Below, piece after piece: positions 18,298 to 29,000 of a stretch of DNA of 64,000 bases (its first letter is position 1; each line of letters begins with the position of its first letter). The stretch is from Limnomonas spitsbergensis (taxonomy: Eukaryota > Chlorophyta > Chlorophyceae > Chlamydomonadales): positions 930,001-994,000 of the forward strand of contig JAYJMM010000037.1 in NCBI GenBank assembly GCA_037349105.1. Reading direction: 5' to 3'. Both the position numbers and the translations under genes were made by a program. The notes beneath the pieces were generated by a model. That model was not told the origin of the DNA, searched no databases, and worked only from the letters and a program-made list of their open reading frames with translations.

Positions 18298-20421
18298 TGT
18301 TTAGTGTACGCAACGTGTGTACATCCGCCAGGTGCCGTACCAGGCGCGTGCTGGACTGAATAACAGTGTCCAGAAGGCGGGCGGTTGACATGGCCAGCTT
18401 CCCTTTTTGAACCGACATGCGCAGATGGTTACAGCTTCCCGAATCGGAGTGTGAAACTGGATTGCAAGCAGCGGTGACTAAGTGATGGAGCATACCATGG
18501 CTACCTGCAGTTCGCGCTACTGCCTTCAGTTCATTCTGGAGTGAGAGTCGATATGTGTTGGGGATGAACCGGTTCCGGTACAGCAGCATGGACCTGAGTT
18601 GGCAGTGCCGGGGACAATCCACGGAATCATATGTGTTTTTGACCGTGAAGACGCGAACCGCGCCTGTATTGGGATTGTAGGATGGCATGCATATATTAGG
18701 CTGGCTTCCATGCCATGGTGCACAACGGCTGGCCCTCTTGTTGGGAACTATCAATAGTGTCTAATCAGTACGGGGTCAAGCCGGAGATAACGGTCCTTAT
18801 CCATCAACCTAGATGGCTGCAGCCGAAGTCAGCTTTAGCCAGGCACCACAAACACTAACCTGCAGTTATAACAAGTAATCAGAGGTGCTGCTGCGCAGCA
18901 CAAACAACGGCAGCGCAGTCGGGTATGTGACTTTTCAGAGGACATGCGCAGGTGCGGATGGGGTCACCTGGACCCCATGCAAACCCCCTCGCCATAATGA
19001 AGGATTTCAAAATATGTGTCACAACTCTATCGCTGGCTAAGTGCGTGCTTTCTAATGATGCGTTTCGAATCGCGCATAGAGAAGCGAAGCTGCAGCTGTC
19101 GGCCTGTCGCGTGACACCAGGGGACAGCATACGACACCTTCCGTCATCCGCTGTGAGATCCAGCCTTGGTAGCTGAGTTTCTTATTTCTGCACCTCGGCC
19201 TCTGAGGTCTGACAGGAATAACCTGAATGAATACAGCCGGTTGATTTGCGGTGTAGCGCATAACGTTTCAGGGACGTTCCAGAAACATCGGGCTGACTGA
19301 CGGACTGACTGACGGATACGGGGTGACTCTGGGAGTCTGGGGGACGCGACCCCGCGACCTACGGCTGCACGGGAGGGCTCTGCCGAAATTAAAACGAGTC
19401 TCTCATGATGGCAATTTTTTATATGCCCTTGGAATCCTTGGCTACAATGAGAATTTTTCATCCAACTCAGCCCTTCAGGAAGCCATCAACATTCAACATG
19501 GCATTCGGTAAAGGCCACTTTCAGACCACACATGGTACTGCTAGTCAGTATCCATGCTGTACATCACCTGTGGGTGCTACAATATCCACTCAATCATGAG
19601 GGGTGGCATCATCATGTTCATGCCGATTCGTGTTGAGAGACTGTAGCCAGCAACATATGGTTCGGACAATGGCGGAAGATATTCCAAAAACACATGTTGG
19701 GTGCAATGTGGTGGAATGTCGAGGGACATCTGATGGCTGTTGGATTCGGGCTTACACGCCTGCAAGTACAGAAACCCTGGCACCTAGCGCCTCTCAAAGA
19801 CTTCCGGAGTCATAATTCACGGATTCCAAGAACTCAACGCCCTCTTTTGCCCTGATTCCAAGAACTCAATGCCCTCTTTTGCCCTGATTCCAGGAACTCA
19901 ACGCCCTTTTTCGCCCTGATTCCAACAACTCGCCCTGATTCCAACATTCAAGAAAAAACCCTGAATCCAAGAAAACACTAATTCATCAGTTGTGGGTACC
20001 ACTCCTGAGATTGTGTAGACACATTGAGAGAAATGCATATGCATCAAGTCCTGCATCGAACATGCCATGTTGAATGAAGCAGAACTTTGTCAACACCGTT
20101 GAGTCATGCAAAGATGGGGCGGACATTTTGAAAATGTGGAAGAACAGAACAGTCAACAGCTCAGCATGAACATGTTAGGTCCTCTTGAAACTTCCTCGCC
20201 AAACAAACATGATAACAGATCCACGTGTCAAGCAAACACGTGATTATTTCCACGGATAAAAATACCCACTCTGGTCAGTGTGCTGCAACCGATTGGTAGT
20301 GCTCCCATATTCCATGTGACATGCCCCATTGCCCAATTATCCAGATCTTCAAGAAGCCAAGATTCTTGCCCCATAACCAACACTGGGACGCACCCATGTC
20401 ATGGATGCCCGCCAGGTGACC
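18298..20421. other. Intergenic region upstream of the pherophorin gene; no gene seen
   Basis: It contains a 35-bp imperfect repeat (about 19823-19960, four units beginning GATTCCAAGAACTCAA) and a GACT-rich spot near 19290. Two CACGTG E-box/G-box cores lie at 20222-20227 and 20237-20242. The scattered short reading frames look random and have no family resemblance. Confidence 0.5.
20222..20242. promoter_or_regulatory. Paired CACGTG boxes, candidate bHLH/bZIP binding sites
   Basis: Two CACGTG hexamers start 15 bases apart about 1.9 kb upstream of the pherophorin start; the duplicated copy is at 24198-24218. CACGTG is the classical target of bHLH proteins and a bHLH gene is adjacent, but any link is only inference. 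Confidence 0.25.
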
Positions 20422-20733
20422 TCAGGCTAACGAGGGCCTCAGCAGGGAATCCTGAGCGCTGTCCAGCATGCTTGCACTCAGCCAGAAGGGCTGCTGTTGC
20501 TGAACATCAAGCGTGCCAGGCGACATGCTTCGGGCTCCACCAGCAGCAGCCATACGCCCATCGGGAGGCTGCAGGTGCGGACCAGCCAATGCAGGCTTGA
20601 GACCAGCTGGATATGACATATGCTGAGGGATATGCTCCTGCTGCTGTTGCTCCTGCTGCTGCTGATCCATCGGGAGGCAGAATGACTGCCCGAGGAGTGC
20701 ATGCTCATGCTGCTGATGAGCCTGCGGGTCAGG
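20422..20733 (-). pseudogene. C-terminal fragment of the bHLH gene at the duplication junction
   Basis: Bases 20422-20733 equal 24398-24709, the last 312 bases of the final bHLH exon including its TGA. The homology stops abruptly at 20733, where the pherophorin copy begins. The fragment lacks the bHLH domain, start and promoter and cannot make a functional protein. Confidence 0.9.
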
Positions 20734-22723
20734 GAAACAAACCCGTGGTGGACGGGTTCAGGTTGTCAGAATCCATAACCTTGGACAGGACCCAGACCAT
20801 GACGTTGGGGACAACCGCCACGGGAGGAGGCTTGGGAGTGGGCGGGCGCGGTGGAGTAGGGGGAGGAGAGGGATGTGGCGAGGGTGGGTAAGAAGGTGAG
20901 GGTGGGGACGGCAGTGGCGGTGATGGTGGCGAGGGTGGGGCTGGCGGTGACGGAGGTGGGGAAGGCGAAGGGGGGGGAGTGGGGGACTTGGGAGGGCTAG
21001 GGGGCTTAGGAGGAGAGGGAGGCGGGGTGGGGGGCTGGGGAGGTGGGGTCGGAGGCGGGGGCGGCACCGGCGTGGGAGGCTTTGGAGAATGCGGTGATGG
21101 AGGGGAAGGTGAAGGTGATGGAGGGAGGGGAGGTGGAGGCCTAGGTGAGGGTGGTGGAGAAGGGGGAGGGGGGCTTGGTGTTGGAGGCCGGGGAGAGGGT
21201 AGGGGTGGTGGGGAGCTAACCGCTCCAGCAGAGTTGTCAAATGGGAAAAGTGCAACGTCAGCTAGACCAGCGGGGCAGCACTCGTAGGGATTGTTGAGCT
21301 TTTCATCGTACAAGGCATACTCGAGCTCGTACTCTCCGTTGGACCAGGACTGACAGGGGTGGGGGGGAGATACAGGCGATTCAGGCAAACATAATAAGCA
21401 TAATGGAAGGGACGAGGTGGAGAGACGTAGAGACAATTGCAACTAGCAAGGACATGATTAAGGGGGGCTGGGCGGGTGTGTAGCCTGACACACGAGATCA
21501 TCCCGGCTAACCCATCTCCACAGATGAACTTCTCAAGTACATTCCGGTTACGAGATGCACATTTGCTCCCTCAAAAAGGATGGGGGGCCCAGTCCAGCGC
21601 ACAATGCAGCTTGACCGCTCGCCAAAGACCGCCCACACCAGCCAACACAAGCTCTAGACTCACCGCCATGGTTGGGCAAGGCATGCTCAGTGTGAGGCAG
21701 ACAGTGAGGCCCTGCGCCGTCACTGGCGTCTTCTGTAGAGCTGTGAGCTTAAGCACCTGCACCGGAAGAGGGTCGGTGGTCAGGTGTGCGGTACCAGATC
21801 ATGGCTGGCCAAGAGTGCATGAACAGATCACGCCAATGGTAACGGTGCGGATGTGGCTTCGGCTCCGAGCTGCGCTGCTCCCTTCACCGCACGCCCCTAG
21901 AGGGGCGTAGCTTCTTTCTTTCTTTCAGACCACGCCATAATGGGTAGCGAGGAGTACACAAGAGATAGGGTCGGTTATCTGGTGCTGGGGGGTCGATGAG
22001 CATGGCTAGGCCTGGACCAGGCAAGTGATGGGCTTTGGAAGATGACCTTATGATAGCTGCAAAAATATATAGCTGAGGCCGTACTACAGTGATGTCATAC
22101 GCGGACTCACCCAATCCCCATTGTACATGGTCTGGTATGTGTAGGAGGTTCCGTACTTCTCTTTTCCCAGCTCCTGGATGCTGGCACTCCTGGCGGCGCC
22201 GCGGCACTGTTGGTCTGAGGTGGATCAATCGTTGGGGGGAGGATAGTGTGTGGCCATGCGCATGTGGCATGATCTAAAAAATGCTTTTGGTTATACTCCT
22301 GGCATGCCAAAGATAGTCTAGGAAGCTGGCTATGATGGGCTTATGGTCAACATGGGATCTCAGGCCTATTGCATGAGCCATTGGGTGGCCTGCCCATGCC
22401 ATAAATCTGTCAATAATGCGGCAAATAGTCTAGGGACTCACTGGGGTACCATTTGAACTTGTTGAATCCCACATCGCAGCAGTGGGTCATATTGAGGCCT
22501 TGGGGGACAAGGTTATCTATTCTGCACTGCTCTTGGTCGCGAACGGAGATCTGTTAGGAGAGAAAGGGGGACAGGACATGGTTCAGGTCAGATTAGTCGC
22601 CTCATGCATGCGGGTGGCGAAGGCTGCCGTGTGGTTATACATGTTGTTGGCAATAATGATAAGGACGCGAACTAGAATGCAGTCGCGGTGGCAGAGGTAC
22701 GCAGCACAGTCTGTATGCGCGAA
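20734..22723 (-). pseudogene. Truncated pherophorin copy lacking exons 1-2 and the C-terminal domain
   Basis: It retains exons 3-5 and the Pro-rich part of exon 6 (exon starts at 22526, 22214, 21756 and 21349) exactly as in the intact gene. Exons 1-2, with the signal peptide and start codon, are deleted. The C-terminal domain is cut after about 20 residues, where the frame runs into the antisense bHLH fragment. With no start and a broken end it should be non-functional, unless it serves as a donor in gene conversion. Confidence 0.88.
21837..21930 (+). mobile_element. SINE-like element, copy 1 duplicated with its host intron
   Basis: Identical to 16797-16890; arose by the segmental duplication, not by a new insertion. 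Confidence 0.7.
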
Positions 22724-24397
22724 CTATCAATAGTGTCTAATCAGTACGGGGTCAAGCCGGAGATAACGGTCCTTATCCATCAACCTAGATGGCTGCAGCC
22801 GAAGTCAGCTTTAGCCAGGCACCACAAACACTAACCTGCAGTTATAACAAGTAATCAGAGGTGCTGCTGCGCAGCACAAACAACGGCAGCGCAGTCGGGT
22901 ATGTGACTTTTCAGAGGACATGCGCAGGTGCGGATGGGGTCACCTGGACCCCATGCAAACCCCCTCGCCATAATGAAGGATTTCAAAATATGTGTCACAA
23001 CTCTATCGCTGGCTAAGTGCGTGCTTTCTAATGATGCGTTTCGAATCGCGCATAGAGAAGCGAAGCTGCAGCTGTCGGCCTGTCGCGTGACACCAGGGGA
23101 CAGCATACGACACCTTCCGTCATCCGCTGTGAGATCCAGCCTTGGTAGCTGAGTTTCTTATTTCTGCACCTCGGCCTCTGAGGTCTGACAGGAATAACCT
23201 GAATGAATACAGCCGGTTGATTTGCGGTGTAGCGCATAACGTTTCAGGGACGTTCCAGAAACATCGGGCTGACTGACGGACTGACTGACGGATACGGGGT
23301 GACTCTGGGAGTCTGGGGGACGCGACCCCGCGACCTACGGCTGCACGGGAGGGCTCTGCCGAAATTAAAACGAGTCTCTCATGATGGCAATTTTTTATAT
23401 GCCCTTGGAATCCTTGGCTACAATGAGAATTTTTCATCCAACTCAGCCCTTCAGGAAGCCATCAACATTCAACATGGCATTCGGTAAAGGCCACTTTCAG
23501 ACCACACATGGTACTGCTAGTCAGTATCCATGCTGTACATCACCTGTGGGTGCTACAATATCCACTCAATCATGAGGGGTGGCATCATCATGTTCATGCC
23601 GATTCGTGTTGAGAGACTGTAGCCAGCAACATATGGTTCGGACAATGGCGGAAGATATTCCAAAAACACATGTTGGGTGCAATGTGGTGGAATGTCGAGG
23701 GACATCTGATGGCTGTTGGATTCGGGCTTACACGCCTGCAAGTACAGAAACCCTGGCACCTAGCGCCTCTCAAAGACTTCCGGAGTCATAATTCACGGAT
23801 TCCAAGAACTCAACGCCCTCTTTTGCCCTGATTCCAAGAACTCAATGCCCTCTTTTGCCCTGATTCCAGGAACTCAACGCCCTTTTTCGCCCTGATTCCA
23901 ACAACTCGCCCTGATTCCAACATTCAAGAAAAAACCCTGAATCCAAGAAAACACTAATTCATCAGTTGTGGGTACCACTCCTGAGATTGTGTAGACACAT
24001 TGAGAGAAATGCATATGCATCAAGTCCTGCATCGAACATGCCATGTTGAATGAAGCAGAACTTTGTCAACACCGTTGAGTCATGCAAAGATGGGGCGGAC
24101 ATTTTGAAAATGTGGAAGAACAGAACAGTCAACAGCTCAGCATGAACATGTTAGGTCCTCTTGAAACTTCCTCGCCAAACAAACATGATAACAGATCCAC
24201 GTGTCAAGCAAACACGTGATTATTTCCACGGATAAAAATACCCACTCTGGTCAGTGTGCTGCAACCGATTGGTAGTGCTCCCATATTCCATGTGACATGC
24301 CCCATTGCCCAATTATCCAGATCTTCAAGAAGCCAAGATTCTTGCCCCATAACCAACACTGGGACGCACCCATGTCATGGATGCCCGCCAGGTGACC
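22724..24397. other. Duplicated intergenic DNA; no gene seen
   Basis: Copy of 18748-20421, with the same 35-bp repeats (about 23799-23936) and paired CACGTG boxes (24198-24218). It forms the 3' flank of the bHLH gene. A minus-strand TGTAA at 23728-23732 could be that gene's polyadenylation signal. Confidence 0.5.
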
Positions 24398-25821
24398 TCA
24401 GGCTAACGAGGGCCTCAGCAGGGAATCCTGAGCGCTGTCCAGCATGCTTGCACTCAGCCAGAAGGGCTGCTGTTGCTGAACATCAAGCGTGCCAGGCGAC
24501 ATGCTTCGGGCTCCACCAGCAGCAGCCATACGCCCATCGGGAGGCTGCAGGTGCGGACCAGCCAATGCAGGCTTGAGACCAGCTGGATATGACATATGCT
24601 GAGGGATATGCTCCTGCTGCTGTTGCTCCTGCTGCTGCTGATCCATCGGGAGGCAGAATGACTGCCCGAGGAGTGCATGCTCATGCTGCTGATGAGCCTG
24701 CGGGTCAGGCTCTTGTTTGAACTGCTGCTGCATTCCATCCGGTATGAGCATGCCCTCCTGGTTCATCATGCTCATCTGCTGTTGCTGCTGAGGTTGATGC
24801 ATCATGGCACCTCGGGACTGCTGCTGTGGCTGCTGCTGTTGCAGCATCGGTGGGTGCATGGATGTTGGCTGCATGGACGCAGACGGGCCATATAGCCCCC
24901 CATTTGACTGACCAGAGGGCCCCGCAAATCCTGAAACACAAAGAGCAGGCATAAATCGTTTCAGCAGTTTACAGAGGAACGGGGTGATCAGGCAAAACAT
25001 CGTCTGTAGCTGTGCCATCGAGACATACCTGCCGAATCCGCGTATGATCTGTGCATTGCCATGCTTCCTTGCATGTACTGCTGCTGCTGCTGCGGGCATG
25101 GAGGCGCACTGCTGGTGCCCGCGTAGCCACTGCCCTGTTGCACTGGCGCTGGCATGCCCTGCATAGCCAAGCTCTTCTGGTACAGTGACTGGCCCCGCTC
25201 CCGCTCATGATGGGACACACGCTCCTGGAAGGTTGGAGTTCTGAGAAGTTATGAGGTATGCTTGAAATTTCTCAGTGCTGACCGGCCTCACCTCAAGAAA
25301 CTTGTTGAGCTGCTTGAGCTGGTGATTCTCGCAGTTCAAGTGCTGCACGTACTTGACGGCGTCACCAAGGATCGACGTCTTATCTACCTTCGGCTCTATG
25401 CCAGGATCAATAAGCCTCGCCAGCTCATTGAACCTGCGCGTTGAGGATAGAGCGTTTGAGCCTGGCCAGTCCACTTCAAACCAATATTTCAAGGTGCTCG
25501 CTGGAAGGGACCAAGGCATGACTGATACCTATCGTTCATCTTCTCCCGGCGCGCCTTCTCCCTGTTCGCTTTATTTCGGGCCGCATCGCCTTTGCTTTTC
25601 TTCGAGGCCGGGCCCTTTTCGTCCTCGTCAGATTCCTCCTGGCTGTTCTCTCCTTCCTGTGGCCGCTTCAAAGCCGCAGCGCTGGTGGAGGCCATGCCTG
25701 TGTCACCCATATTACATATTGCAGCAAGCGTTGCAGTGTCCAAGAAATTTGGATCCGACGGTGGGGCGTGCAAAAACTCTTCCGAAAGGAAGTCTAGGAA
25801 CGCAGCCTGTGTTCCATCCAT
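24398..25821 (-). CDS. bHLH-leucine-zipper transcription factor, ILR3/bHLH105-like, Q-rich (four exons, 387 aa)
   Basis: Exons: 25821-25529, 25433-25292, 25224-25029, 24930-24398; phases agree and the stop is TGA. An acidic stretch (EESDEDEK, about 62-69) and lysine-rich KKSK precede the basic region KANREKARREKMNDRF (84-99). That region keeps the Glu and paired Arg needed to contact CANNTG boxes. Helix 1, a DPG-containing loop and helix 2 (DKTSILGDAVKYV) run into a leucine-rich zipper to about 145. The basic region and loop match land-plant group IVb/IVc bHLH factors (ILR3/bHLH105, iron-homeostasis regulators) better than other types. The remaining 240 residues are Gln/Met/Pro-rich, a likely activation region. 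Iron regulation is inference by family only. Divergently arranged with the BTB-BACK gene; its last exon lies at the edge of the tandem duplication. Confidence 0.92.
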
Positions 25822-26087
25822 TTTGGAAAAGCTAGATAGCTAATAATGCATGACTATGATAGTGGCAAAGCTGACTGTAAAGATCAGATACATGAATAGA
25901 CGTGGTACAAGAGTAGGGTACAGACAGGGGCTTGGATGCGTTCGAGTCGGTCTTGCCCCTGGGTCTTGCGTTGCGTTGCCAACGCATACATCGCATCGGA
26001 CTTGGATCAATCCCCTCTTCTGCATTATACTTGAGCCGCTCCAATTTCATCGAGTTCGACTGCTTGGCAAATAGATCTCTGATTGGT
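25822..26087. promoter_or_regulatory. Bidirectional promoter region between the bHLH and BTB-BACK genes
   Basis: Only 266 bases separate the two opposite start codons (110 if the upstream ATG at 25932 is used), so both promoters and 5' UTRs must share or overlap this stretch. No clear TATA box was recognised. Confidence 0.55.
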
Positions 26088-29000
26088 ATGGGTGACGAGC
26101 GTGAACTTGATCCCAGCTTCAAACAAGACTTATCCTTCAGCTTCAAAACTTCTGGCACTATGGACGAAATCGAAAATGTACAAGCACTGGCTACAAGTCT
26201 CTCCAGTAGGCCACCTGGGAAATTCGCATTCTTAATCGGTGATGAAGCCCTTGCGGATACAAGGCTTGTATTCAAACGTCCGCGTTCGGACAAGCAAGAA
26301 TTGGACAGAATTGAACAGGGGGATGATCAGGAAGAACTTCTGCATTCAACGGTGCTCTGTGCCAACAGGTGCCGAAAGTTGATGGTCGCCTTCTTTGGAT
26401 TCAGTTATGCATGCATGCTGTCTTGGTGTTTTCTTTACCTGTATCACCTATCTTTGACAACCTCTGTACCCCATTTCATTCTTTGCCAACTCCCAAGGTC
26501 TCAACGCTGTCTGAAGCCCCCTCCCCTCCCTTCCTCCCCTTCCCCTCTCCACCACAGTTCGTACTTCCGCGAGAAGCTCCTGGGCCCTGCTCCCCCTCCA
26601 GCTGGACGCAGAGTCATGGAGGTGGAAATTGCAGCTGAGGATATGGCAGCTATGCGATCCGTCCTGAGGTTCATGTACACCGAGGTGATACCACAGTCTG
26701 GGATTGGCTATATTTGAAAAAGGAAAGAGGCCGGAGTTCAAAATAGTTGCCCCAGCGTCTGTAACGTTTCTTTTCAGTCAAAATGCCCGTCACACTTAAT
26801 TTGTGCAGATTCTGGATGTCTGTCAAGCTGATCTGTGTGTTTGCCTCAGCATAAGTTACAGCCAGCTCTTCTGGCTTATGACCACATATCTCATGCCAAG
26901 AGTTTGAAGAGTTTGAAAGCGATTTTAGCACAGATCTTGAAGGTGAACGATCCCTGATGCCGAGGCTGCGGGAAGCATTGAGGCAATTCCTTCTCAGGAG
27001 GATCACAAGACTGTTGCAGCCCGGGGGAACTGGGTAGTGAGTTTCTTCCCCTAGTTGGAATCAATCTTCTCGTTTCGTTCCAACTTCCAACAGCCTCATG
27101 ATCTAGGATCTGTCACCTTGGATTTGGAATCCATTACCTTAAACCTGGGATCTGTCACCTAGGACCTGGCTCTTCGGCTCGTATGGCTTATCCGGAAGGC
27201 AACCCTGGAAGATATTTTGTAGAACCACCAATGAGCCTATTGTCTGCCGCCCTCCTGATCCGTAGGTGCTTGACTACAAGGAGGGCCATGATAGCCCATC
27301 AGAGCTTGTGCTGCTCATGCGAATCGCCGATCGCTTCCAGGTGCGTGGGGATCCCTGGCTGCTGGCGCAGTGGGGCGAGGAGCCCTCGATGTCCCCTTGA
27401 TGGTATCACTGTCTGCTGGCACAAGGAGCCCTCGATGCTTCCCTCGGCTTTTTTTGTCTTTCTTGACCTGATTTTCAGTAATGCCACCACGGCTGCTGAG
27501 CTATGTGGCGCATTCGTTCCAGGGTGCTTACTGCACCGGTCATGCCATGAAGCTTGTTCTTCCTAGGGTGCTGCCTGTCCTGATCAAGGGCTATGCAACA
27601 CGGATCATATCTACAGCTTGAGTCCCTTTTCTTAGATATCAGTCCTGTGTGCAGTTCAGGACCAGGTTGGGATCCAACAAGCTCAACAGTGCCTGGCCGT
27701 GCTGCTTCTGGCTCTACAATGGCACAGAGGTAGCCTTTCTCCCGCACACACACATACATCAGCCTCCCACCACACCAATAATGTTTTTGTTTCGAATGTT
27801 GACTTAAGGAGCATATCTTCCGCCTCGTTACTTTCTTTGTGCTTCAGAAAAAAACAATTCGCAGTATGCAGTGCCTCGTGCTGCAACCAGTTCAAAAAGC
27901 TGCGCCCCTGCCTATCACCACGAAGAAAGCTTTGCTGTCTTTTGTACGCTGACGTGGCAAACCTGTCTTTGCCTGGTCGCCTTATTATGCAGGTCACCGA
28001 ATGCAGTGCCGCCTGCCGCCATGAGTTCAGCAAGCTGCGCCCTTCAGACATGGACCTCCCGCTACTGCGCATGATGTACTCGTGAGTGGCCTCAATGTCA
28101 TGTCTGCTATTGGTTGCCCCTCCCAAGCTGGCAGGATTATTGCATGGCTACCATACCATGCCATGCCCATGCTGTGAAGATGCCTGCATGGCTACCATAC
28201 CATGCCATGAAGATGCCATGAAGATGCCTGCATGGCTACCATGCCATGCCCTACCCTGCCCATGCTGTGGGGATTCCTGCCTGGCTATCATGCCTTGCCC
28301 CTCCCATGCTGGAGGGATGCTTGAATGCTTACCATGCCTTGCCATGTCCATGCTGTGCGGATTCCTGCATGGCTGCCATGCCTGCATGCCCATGCTGGCA
28401 GGATGCTTGCATGGCCACCATGCAGTGGTCCTCTAATGCTGGTAGATGGGGGGCTGCTTGGTCTTGCTACCTCTTGTCCTGCCGTGTGGCCCACCTCAGA
28501 CATGTACATCAAGGCTGTCATAATAAAAACGGCTTGCCATGTGATTTTGTACCCACCCACCAGGGGGAGTGCTATGGATGGCGGCAACGCAACCAGCTTG
28601 GACAGTGCGTTGACAGGAGCGGTGCAGGACAGGCTGCTGGAGCTGTTTAGCGATGCCGTGGCAGTTGTGCGCAGCCCGACCCAGCTGGTGGGAGCTTTGA
28701 TTTGGTTCGTGTCGCATGGGTGATTCAGTTTTTCACTCCATAGGGAGCCAGATGGCGTGTAAGCAAAGTTGTTTGGACAGAAATAGTGAGCAATCTTGTT
28801 CGGGCTGAGATGCAATGCACACACACACACACACACATAGAAATGTCGGCACCTGGTTTCCCCCTTGTGTCCTTCTGCTTCGGGCATCCTATATGATGGT
28901 AGATATACTAATATATACATTACAAGTTTGCAGGTTGGGACCCCTTGCCCGGTAAGATCACCCAGAGCAAATTTTCAGGCCGTTTTTACTGCAGTTTCCA

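Larger units (their letters stand above)
15694..20733. repeat. 5,040-bp segment, original copy of a tandem duplication
   Basis: Bases 15694-17683 reappear at 20734-22723 (offset 5040) and 18748-20733 reappear at 22724-24709 (offset 3976). No difference is seen between copies, introns included. The unit runs from inside the last pherophorin exon to inside the last exon of the neighbouring bHLH gene. Confidence 0.93.
20734..24709. repeat. 3,976-bp second copy of the tandem duplication, with a 1,064-bp internal deletion
   Basis: It equals 15694-17683 joined directly to 18748-20733. The missing piece (17684-18747) holds pherophorin exons 1 and 2. The deletion joint has a 3-base overlap (GAA) and the duplication joint a 2-base overlap (AG), as in end-joining. 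The copy also carries the E-boxes and the 35-bp repeats. Absence of mismatches means either a very recent event or an assembly artefact. Confidence 0.92.
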
